Part shown: in pieces, positions 7,962-14,382 of the stretch
Numbering within the stretch: the first letter of the stretch is position 1
How the letters are laid out: each line of letters begins with the position of its first letter
Assembly (NCBI GenBank): GCA_003669125.1
Contig: QWQF01000085.1
Location: 1 to 44,025, forward strand
DNA: 44,025 nt
Direction: 5' to 3'
From: Planctomycetota bacterium
GTDB taxonomy: Bacteria > Planctomycetota > Planctomycetia > Planctomycetales > Planctomycetaceae
The notes under the pieces: model-generated
What the model saw: only the letters and a program-made list of their open reading frames with translations
Databases searched by the model: none
Told to the model about the DNA's origin: nothing
Translations under genes and position numbers: made by a program

Positions 7962-9692
7962 CTACCAACCCGCCGGCCGGCCGCCCTTGCGAACGTCGCT
8001 TGCGGCTCGCAGACCGTCGGTCGATCGCGAGACCGCTTGCGTGACGGCGTTGCTGTTTCGTTCTTGCGCCTTGTGACCGAATGCCATCAGTGGATCACGC
8101 AGGTCGCGATGCAGGCGTGGTTCTAAGTCGAGCACATCGGGCAACCACTGATGATGCAACCGCGGTGCCTGCACCGCTGCGGCCGGCGATTGTTTGCGGT
8201 CAATCAAATTGAGCAACACCTGTGTCGTGGCGGTGATGATTCGCGGGCCGCCGGCAGCACCGAGAGCGAACACCGCTTTGCCGTCCTTGACGATGATCGT
8301 CGGCGTCATGCTCGACAGCGGCTTCTTGCGCGGTGCGATCGCGTTGGCGGAACTCTGAATCAAACCAAAGGCATTCGGCTGGCCGGGGATGGCGGCGAAG
8401 TCGTCCATCTCGTTGTTGAGCAGGATGCCAAACTTCGGCTCGACGATCCAACTGCCATACTCTGTGTTCACGGTTTCGGTGCAAGCGACCGCGTTTCCCT
8501 CGGCGTCGATCACCGAAAAGTGCGTCGTCCCTGCATCGTTGACCGGCGCGAATCGTCCGTAATTCTTGGTCGGCTGCGTGTGCTTGTGGTCGATGCGCGA
8601 GGCAAGCTCGCGTGCGTGTTCGCGACTAATGAGTCTCGCCACCGGCACGTCGGCGAAGTCCGCATCGCCGAGGAATTCCGCTCGATCGGCGAACGCGTGC
8701 TTGAACGCCTCGGTCAATCGGTGAGCGGACTCGGCCTCCGAAGAACTGGGACTCTTGGCGTCCAACTCTTCGAGGATCTGCAGCGTCGTGAGCATCGCGA
8801 TCCCGCCGCTCGACGGCGGTGGCATCGTCAGGATGTCGAAGCCTTGATAGCTCAGCTTGAGCGGTTCGCGACGTACCGGTTGCACGTCGCGGAAGTCCTC
8901 GGCCGTGAACAGCCCGCCGTTTTTTTGACTTAATTTGAGCAGCGACTCGGCGACGGGGCCGGCATAAAAACCGGCGGCTCCGTGAGCGGCGATCTGCTCC
9001 AGTGCCGGAAGCTGCGGGGACGTCACCATGTCCCCCTCTTTGATCGACTTGCCGGTCAACAGGTACGAATTGTGGAAGGCCCTGAACCGGTCTCGAAAGT
9101 CTTTCGGCCACTTCGACCACGTTGTCATGGCGGACTTCCTCGTCTTGACGAAATGCGCATCGGCCGGCACACCGTCACGAGCCAATCGAATCGCCGGCGC
9201 AACAACCTTCGCGATTGGAAGCCGCCCGTACTTCTCGACCGCGTGGCACAATCCGGCAACGTGTCCCGGAACGGCGGCGGCCAGCGGTCCGCGCACACTT
9301 TGTTTGGGAAGAGCTTGCTCGCCGTTCTCAGAGTTCTGGGCATCTTCCACGAACATTTCGGCGGTCGCTCGGAGCGGAGCACGTTCGCGGTAATCGAGCA
9401 CGATGCAGCGTTGTTCCTTGGCGTCCCAAATCAGCATGAATCCGCCGCCGCCGATGCCAGAGCTTGCCGGTCGAAGCACCGACAGCGCGAAGCCCACCGC
9501 CGCCGCCGCATCCACGACGTTGCCATCCTGCTTGAGAATCTCGACCCCGACCTCGCTGGCCAGCGCATGATCGGCAGCGACAGCGCCGTGCTGGTAGACG
9601 GCTTCCTCGCATCGCGTCGCTCGAACTGGAATTGCCAAGGCAGACACAAGTGCGATGACGATCACAACTCTTCGAGCACGACTCGCAATCAT
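7962..9692 (-). CDS. ggt: Gamma-glutamyltranspeptidase
   Basis: 576 residues, the usual length for the proenzyme. It cleaves gamma-glutamyl bonds of glutathione and related compounds in the periplasm after autoprocessing into two subunits. The start at 9692 (MIASRARRVVIVIALVSALA) gives a signal peptide and has GAGG just upstream. Visible motifs: GGGGFMLIWD and YRERAP in the large subunit; the new N-terminus of the small subunit at Thr389 (TTHFSVIDAEGNAVACTETVN, which aligns with E. coli Thr391); LLNNEMDDF; the oxyanion segment LSSMTPTI; and GAAGGPRII where E. coli has GSPGG. All key regions are present, so it should be active. The upstream gap 9693-9793 separates it from a divergent gene and should hold both promoters. 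Confidence 0.95.
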   Translation of the reverse strand: MIASRARRVVIVIALVSALAIPVRATRCEEAVYQHGAVAADHALASEVGVEILKQDGNVVDAAAAVGFALSVLRPASSGIGGGGFMLIWDAKEQRCIVLDYRERAPLRATAEMFVEDAQNSENGEQALPKQSVRGPLAAAVPGHVAGLCHAVEKYGRLPIAKVVAPAIRLARDGVPADAHFVKTRKSAMTTWSKWPKDFRDRFRAFHNSYLLTGKSIKEGDMVTSPQLPALEQIAAHGAAGFYAGPVAESLLKLSQKNGGLFTAEDFRDVQPVRREPLKLSYQGFDILTMPPPSSGGIAMLTTLQILEELDAKSPSSSEAESAHRLTEAFKHAFADRAEFLGDADFADVPVARLISREHARELASRIDHKHTQPTKNYGRFAPVNDAGTTHFSVIDAEGNAVACTETVNTEYGSWIVEPKFGILLNNEMDDFAAIPGQPNAFGLIQSSANAIAPRKKPLSSMTPTIIVKDGKAVFALGAAGGPRIITATTQVLLNLIDRKQSPAAAVQAPRLHHQWLPDVLDLEPRLHRDLRDPLMAFGHKAQERNSNAVTQAVSRSTDGLRAASDVRKGGRPAGW

Positions 9693-9793
9693 GAGGACCT
9701 CGGACTTCCGTCTTCTGCCCGGCTGTACGCCGACACGGAGCACTCTCATAATCCGCCCGGCCCTCACGCGGCCAGTCTCAAGCAGGATGAAAC

Positions 9794-10504
9794 ATGGCGG
9801 ACAGTCCGGAGAAGTCGGCAAAGGTGACGGAGGCGTTCGACGCCGTGACGCGCTGGTGTGAGGACTATTTCCTCTCGGCCACCGGCAGCGGGACACCTCT
9901 GGGGCCGCAATTCGTCCGAGTCCTGCGGACGTTCCGCGAGATCGCCGCAGCCACAGCCAGCAGCGGTGACGCGAATCGATCGCTGCGGTTGAGCATGCTC
10001 CGCGAAAAGGTCGAGGCGTACCTGCAAGGTTTCATGCGTGGTGACCTCGCCGGAGAGTCGTCGGCGACGCTGCCCGAACCGAGCCAACTCGTGCAGGCCG
10101 AGACGCTGGTGCATGTGCAAGATCGAGGTGATACGCCGTGGCGATCACAGCTCACAGAGTGCGGTGCGGCCGGCACTGGTCGCCGCCTCGAAGGTTTTTC
10201 GTTGCGAGTGAATCCGCCGGTCGAGGGAGTCTCGCTGCGCTACAAGGCTCATCTGTCGGTGAAGGGGGACACGCCTTGGATCGATCAAGGGGATTACTGC
10301 GGCACTCGCGGACAGAACCGACGACTCGAAGCGATCTGGATCGAACTGGCCGAAGGTGCCGACCGCTTTGACGTCTATTATTCGGCGCACTTGTGCCGCT
10401 TCGGCTGGACCGGCTGGTTCAAGAACGGCCAAATGTGCGGCACTCGCGGCGAGTACCGTCAGGTCGAGGCGATCAAGGTTTTTTTAGCGGCGAAGCGTGC
10501 TTAG
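9794..10504 (+). CDS. ChW-repeat (hydrophobic W) protein, apparently not exported
   Basis: 236 residues. An N-terminal helical region (about 1-85, with WCEDYFLS and LRLSMLREKVEAYLQGF) is followed by three copies of a ~35-residue repeat at about 106-139, 150-186 and 196-231. Each has a W, then G.xCGTxG, then RRLEAIxI.L; the third is the clearest (FGWTGWFKNGQMCGTRGEYR). This is the pattern of clostridial hydrophobic W (ChW) repeats, otherwise seen mostly on exported proteins of Firmicutes and Actinobacteria. I see no signal peptide here. The ligand is unknown; carbohydrate or protein binding has been suggested for the family. It is first of five closely spaced plus-strand genes. Confidence 0.8.
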   Translation: MADSPEKSAKVTEAFDAVTRWCEDYFLSATGSGTPLGPQFVRVLRTFREIAAATASSGDANRSLRLSMLREKVEAYLQGFMRGDLAGESSATLPEPSQLVQAETLVHVQDRGDTPWRSQLTECGAAGTGRRLEGFSLRVNPPVEGVSLRYKAHLSVKGDTPWIDQGDYCGTRGQNRRLEAIWIELAEGADRFDVYYSAHLCRFGWTGWFKNGQMCGTRGEYRQVEAIKVFLAAKRA

Positions 10505-10506
10505 GA

Positions 10507-10523
10507 TTTCGGCCGAGCCGAAA
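10507..10523 (+). terminator. Short hairpin after the ChW gene
   Basis: TTTCGGC-CGA-GCCGAAA, a 7-bp perfect stem with a 3-base loop, two bases past the stop at 10504. It may attenuate rather than end transcription, because the next gene starts 29 bases later on the same strand. Confidence 0.45.
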
Positions 10524-10552
10524 CTTCAACACTCGAATCTGATTTCACTCCC

Positions 10553-11011
10553 ATGCCACCCAATCTGCGACCAGACCCCGTGACCGCGATATTCGGCGGA
10601 TGCGTGCTGCTTGCGGGCGTGCTGCTGCAACTGATTCACCGCGCCGCTTGGCTGCGCGAGCAGATCGACTTCGCCAGCGACCCGCGCGAGCTTCGGCATT
10701 TCGAATCGCGTTATCGACGTCGCCGACAAACATCGGCACTGATCGTGCTCGTTGGGATGTTGATTCCTGTTGTGGACTTGCCGGTCGTTTGGAATCTTGG
10801 CCCGCGAGCTTCGACGATCATGTGGTGCATGATCGGCTGCCTCTGCATTTGGATCGGGGTTCTGGCGATGGGCGATCTGGCGACCACCCGAGCACATTCG
10901 CGAGTCACCCTGGCTCGGCTGGAAGTTCACAAGATCGAACTCATGGAACAACTCGAACGTCTGCGACCAAAGCCGGAGTCATCGAGCGAACCGACCACCG
11001 ATCATCAATGA
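10553..11011 (+). CDS. Small multi-pass membrane protein of unknown function
   Basis: 152 residues. Hydrophobic segments lie at about 11-28 (VTAIFGGCVLLAGVLLQLI), 60-80 (TSALIVLVGMLIPVVDLPVVW) and 88-106 (IMWCMIGCLCIWIGVLAMGDL). A basic loop (RHFESRYRRRRQ) lies between the first two, and a C-terminal coiled-coil-like helix (LARLEVHKIELMEQLERL) is presumably cytoplasmic. No family recognised. It sits between the ChW gene (48 bases) and the cyanophycinase-like gene (50 bases). Confidence 0.7.
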   Translation: MPPNLRPDPVTAIFGGCVLLAGVLLQLIHRAAWLREQIDFASDPRELRHFESRYRRRRQTSALIVLVGMLIPVVDLPVVWNLGPRASTIMWCMIGCLCIWIGVLAMGDLATTRAHSRVTLARLEVHKIELMEQLERLRPKPESSSEPTTDHQ

Positions 11012-11061
11012 GTGCGAATCCACGAGGTCGCACGGACCTCATCTCGGAAGGAAACTGACGC

Positions 11062-11850
11062 ATGGGCATCTGGCTGATCGCCGCCGCATTGCTGGCAGAC
11101 CCGCAGGTCGAACTACCGAAAGGTCGACTGGTCGTGATCGGCGGCGGCGAGACGCCCGCCACCGTGGTGAACCGCACGCTCGAATTGTCGGGAGGCAAGT
11201 CGGCCAAGATCGCGGTGCTGCCGGCGGCCAATCTTGAATACGGACCCAGTTCGGTGGCGACCTGGAAACGGAACGGCGCGGACAACGTCGTCCTTGTGAA
11301 TCCGCAGCAACAGGCCGCCGCCGTGAAGACAATTCGCGAGGCGAACTTGATCTGGCTTCCCGGCGGCTTGCAGGGAGTCTTCATGAACAACATTCGAGGC
11401 AGCGACATCGCCGAGACGATTCGAAACCGTTACCGCGAGGGAGCCATCGTCGGTGGCACCAGCGCGGGCGCGGCCGTCATGGGCAAGACGATGATCGGCG
11501 GACCCTCGGACCTCGGCAGCTTGAAGGCCGGCACCGCTCCGTATCTGCAAAACGGCCTCGGCCTGTGGCCCGATGCGATTGTCGATCAACACTTCTTGCA
11601 GAAAGGCCGCTTCAATCGGCTGGCCTTGGCGGTGATCGACTATCCGGATCTGATGGGTGTCGGCATCGACGAAGAAACCGCCGTCGTCGTGCGTGGCCGC
11701 GAGTTCGAGGTCATCGGCAACAGCAACGTCACCGTCATCGACGGCCGCAAAGCCAGCCGCGAGAAACTCAAAATGGGCGAACCCGCCGCCGCTCGCAACC
11801 TCAAGATCCACGTCCTGCGAGCCGGCATGACATTTCAATTCGACGAGTGA
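11062..11850 (+). CDS. Cyanophycinase-like peptidase (family S51)
   Basis: 262 residues. S51 peptidases are serine peptidases of the class-I glutamine-amidotransferase-like fold; cyanophycinase releases beta-Asp-Arg dipeptides, PepE removes N-terminal Asp. Visible: first strand RLVVIGGGE (22-30), IWLPGGLQGVF, nucleophile elbow GGTSAGA with Ser134, and DQHFLQKGRFNRL, the cyanophycinase-type segment that follows the elbow. The N-terminus (MGIWLIAAALLAD) is a short hydrophobic stretch that could be a signal peptide. No cyanophycin synthetase is nearby, so the substrate is open. The last codon is 2 bases from the next start, which implies translational coupling with the radical SAM gene. Confidence 0.85.
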   Translation: MGIWLIAAALLADPQVELPKGRLVVIGGGETPATVVNRTLELSGGKSAKIAVLPAANLEYGPSSVATWKRNGADNVVLVNPQQQAAAVKTIREANLIWLPGGLQGVFMNNIRGSDIAETIRNRYREGAIVGGTSAGAAVMGKTMIGGPSDLGSLKAGTAPYLQNGLGLWPDAIVDQHFLQKGRFNRLALAVIDYPDLMGVGIDEETAVVVRGREFEVIGNSNVTVIDGRKASREKLKMGEPAAARNLKIHVLRAGMTFQFDE

Positions 11851-11852
11851 CG

Positions 11853-12809
11853 ATGCCTTTGCCCCCGCCACTGACCGATCGCGAAATCCTCGCCGCGCGC
11901 GGGCCGAAGGAATCGGTTGATCCGTGGCAGCCGATCGCGGCGTTTGTCGAACCGGAACGACAAGCGGATGGACGAGTGCTCGATGTCGCCACAATCTTTC
12001 TGGCGAATCGCGAATGTCCGTTTCGCTGCGTGTACTGCGATCTCTGGCGACAGACGCTCGACGAGCCGACGCCCGCCGGTGCGGTTGCTCGGCAGATTGA
12101 CATCGCTCTCGATCGACTGCCACCGGCCAGCGTCGTGAAGCTCTACAACAGCGGCAACTTTTTTGACGCCGCCGCGATCTCGCCGCTCGACTGGCCCGCG
12201 ATCGTTGATCGTGTGCGGCAGTTCGAGCGAGTCATCGTCGAGAATCACCCACTGCTGACCGACGAGCGTGTGCTGCGATTTCAGGAGCAACTCGGCACAC
12301 AATTCGAAGTGGCGCTGGGATTGGAGACTGCTCATCCCGATGTTCTCGCGCGGATGAACAAGCGGATGACGCTCGACGATTTCGCTCGCGCCGCGCGATT
12401 TCTCGTCGAGCACGACATCGCAGTGCGTGCGTTCGTGCTGCTCCGTCCGCCGTTCTTGTCCGAGGCCGAAGGGATCGAGTGGGCGTTGAAGTCGATCGAC
12501 TTTGCGTTTGATTCGGGCGCGACGTGCGTCTCGGTGATCGCGACTCGCGCTGGCAACGGAGCGATGGACCGTCTGCAATCCGAGGGCTGGTTCGCGCCGC
12601 CGAAGTTGTCGTCGCTGGAACAAGTCTTGTCCGCCGGCATCGAATCGGGACGCGGCCGAGTGTTCGCGGACACATGGGACATCGCTCGATTCGCCGACTG
12701 TTCGCGCTGCGCCGCCGCGCGGGTCGAGCGGTTGTGTCAAATGAATCTGTCGCAGACGATCCTGCCGCAAGTGATTTGTGACTGTGGCCGAGAGGATCGC
12801 CTGGCATGA
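11853..12809 (+). CDS. Radical SAM enzyme with extra C-terminal Cys cluster
   Basis: 318 residues. The 4Fe-4S/SAM motif is CPFRCVYC (Cys55, Cys59, Cys62). Around it ANRECPFRCVYCDLWR, then YNSGNFFD and ALGLETAHPDVLARMNKRMT, resemble the Elp3-related group that includes the archaeosine-synthesis radical SAM family (TIGR01210-like). The C-terminal 45 residues hold a second Cys set (DCSRC, then ERLC, then ICDCG), which could bind another Fe-S cluster or zinc. The start at 11853 is the first ATG after the preceding stop; the stop overlaps the next start by 4 bases (ATGA), so the two are translationally coupled. Exact reaction unknown. Confidence 0.85.
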   Translation: MPLPPPLTDREILAARGPKESVDPWQPIAAFVEPERQADGRVLDVATIFLANRECPFRCVYCDLWRQTLDEPTPAGAVARQIDIALDRLPPASVVKLYNSGNFFDAAAISPLDWPAIVDRVRQFERVIVENHPLLTDERVLRFQEQLGTQFEVALGLETAHPDVLARMNKRMTLDDFARAARFLVEHDIAVRAFVLLRPPFLSEAEGIEWALKSIDFAFDSGATCVSVIATRAGNGAMDRLQSEGWFAPPKLSSLEQVLSAGIESGRGRVFADTWDIARFADCSRCAAARVERLCQMNLSQTILPQVICDCGREDRLA

Positions 12810-14329
12810 GTGCTCTGGACGTGGACGTCGCGATTGTCGGAGGCGGTTTCGGAGGCAGCTTGCTGGCACTGGTGCTGCGACGCGCGGGCTTGCGAGTCGC
12901 GTTGATTGACCGCGGCCGGCATCCACGATTCGTGATCGGCGAATCGTCCACGCCGATTGCCAATCTCGTGCTGAAGGATCTTTGCCGCGAGTACGACTTG
13001 ACGAACATCGCTCCGTTGGCGAAGTACGGCAGTTGGCAGGCGACGCATCCGCAACTGGTGTCGGGCATCAAACGCGGCTTCTCGTATTTTCATCACGAGG
13101 CGGATCATCCGTTCGTCGCCGATGCCGAGCATTCGACCGAATTGCTCGTCGCGGCAAGCAGCAGCGATCAGCATTCGGACACGCACTGGCTGCGACAAGA
13201 CGTCGATGCGTTCCTGTTCCGCGAGGCCGGCGCGGCGGGAGCCGTTTGTTTTGAACAATGCGAAGTCGGGGAGATCGAGGCCGTGGGGCAGGTTTTCAAT
13301 CTGCCATTGAAACACGGGCATGTTGAAAACCTGCCCCACGAGTTGCGAACCCGCTTCGTCGTCGATGGCAGCGGCGAGGGCCGATTCCTCGCCAAGCGGT
13401 TGGCGATCGAAGACCGCACGCACGAGTTGCGGACGAACTCGCGGACCGTCTTTGCCCACTTCGCAAACGTGACTCGTTGGAATCGCTGCTTGGAATCACG
13501 CGGCATCGACACGGCCGAGCATCCGTTTGACTGCGATCACGCGGCACTGCATCACGTCTTTGCCGATGGCTGGATGTGGCAACTGCGGTTCAACGACGAA
13601 ACCGTCAGCGCGGGCTTCGTACAGGATTTGAATCGCGGCGAGCGACCGAATCTTTCAGCCAACGACGAATGGAATTCGTGGCTGCGACGGCTCCCGTCAG
13701 TCGGTGAGCAATTTGCGAACGCGAAAGTTGTCCGGCCGGAGGACGGCCTGCGCAGCACCGGGCGATTGCAACGCAAGCTGGCTCGCGCGGCCGGAGCATG
13801 GTGGGCGATGCTGCCGAACACGGCGGGTTTCATCGACGCGCTGCACAGTTCCGGGATCGCGCACACGCTGTGCGGGATTGAGCGGCTGGCACGCATTCTG
13901 ATTCGATCGCTCGACCGAGATGATTTGGAATCCCAACTGCGTGAGTACGAACGCTGCGTGCTGGCCGAATTCGAATTGATCGACTTGCTCGTCAGCGGAT
14001 GCTTCGCGGCGATGGGGGACTTTCGCCGCTTCGCGAACGCGACGATGCTCTATTTCGCAGCGGCGACCAGCTACGAGCGAGCGCGGCTCGCCAGCGTCGG
14101 CGAGTTCCGCTCGGCGTTCCTGTTGGCGGATGATGAGCGGTGGCTCGCGGTCGTGCGGCGGATGTGTGAGCGGCTGCAAGAAGGGGGCCGCATCGAACAG
14201 TTCGAGAAGGAAATGGTCGAAGCGATCCGGCCGTTCAACGTCGTCGGCCTGTGCGACCCGAGCCTGCGAAACATGTATCGGCACTCGGCGCTGCCGGAGG
14301 ATCAGCACGACGCGCAAGCGAGTGGTTGA
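12806..14329 (+). CDS. FAD-dependent oxidoreductase of the tryptophan-halogenase / geranylgeranyl-reductase type
   Basis: 507 residues. An N-terminal Rossmann motif (VAIVGGGFGGSLLALVL, 8-24) is followed by VIGESSTP, as in halogenase-like flavoproteins. VDGSGEGRFLAKRL is the usual DASG segment, DGWMWQLRF resembles the halogenase GWxWxIP strand, and NTAGFIDALHSSGIAHTL matches the second FAD site, although the normal GD before AGF is replaced by PN. Residues 160-178 (VGQVFNLPLKHGHVENLPH) are encoded by an inserted palindromic element (13283-13339), in frame, in a loop before the DGSG strand. The last codons and the TGA also lie in another palindromic element (14304-14368). The native C-terminus may therefore have been altered. 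Coupled to the radical SAM gene. Substrate unknown. Confidence 0.85.
   Translation: MSALDVDVAIVGGGFGGSLLALVLRRAGLRVALIDRGRHPRFVIGESSTPIANLVLKDLCREYDLTNIAPLAKYGSWQATHPQLVSGIKRGFSYFHHEADHPFVADAEHSTELLVAASSSDQHSDTHWLRQDVDAFLFREAGAAGAVCFEQCEVGEIEAVGQVFNLPLKHGHVENLPHELRTRFVVDGSGEGRFLAKRLAIEDRTHELRTNSRTVFAHFANVTRWNRCLESRGIDTAEHPFDCDHAALHHVFADGWMWQLRFNDETVSAGFVQDLNRGERPNLSANDEWNSWLRRLPSVGEQFANAKVVRPEDGLRSTGRLQRKLARAAGAWWAMLPNTAGFIDALHSSGIAHTLCGIERLARILIRSLDRDDLESQLREYERCVLAEFELIDLLVSGCFAAMGDFRRFANATMLYFAAATSYERARLASVGEFRSAFLLADDERWLAVVRRMCERLQEGGRIEQFEKEMVEAIRPFNVVGLCDPSLRNMYRHSALPEDQHDAQASG
13282..13340. repeat. Palindromic element family G, copy 1, inside a coding sequence
   Basis: The left arm 13282-13305 and the reverse complement of the right arm 13316-13340 match at 22 of 24 positions. 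The core between GTGGGG and CCCCAC is 57 bp, exactly 19 codons of the flavoprotein. The left arm is identical over 24 bases to the reverse complement of the right arm of copy 2 (27266-27289). Confidence 0.95.
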
Positions 14330-14368
14330 AACGTTGGCCTCTTGAATCCCTCGCTTGCGTGTCGGGCT
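14304..14368. repeat. Palindromic element family F, copy 1
   Basis: The left arm 14304-14325 (core CACGACGCGCAAGCGAGTGG) pairs with the right arm 14348-14368 at about 18 of 20 positions; the loop is ~22 bases. The left arm matches that of copy 2 (25082-25104) at 22 of 23 positions. After the right arm both copies run into CTAGTTT. It lies between convergent genes and contains the TGA (14327-14329) of the flavoprotein gene. Probably works as a bidirectional terminator. Confidence 0.9.
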
Positions 14369-14382
14369 AGTTTCGAAACCGG

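Noticed and set aside
13122..13310. Frameshift or pseudogene in the flavoprotein gene at the inserted repeat
   Set aside because: The element is 57 bp in frame without stop, and the homology to flavoproteins continues on both sides in the same frame.
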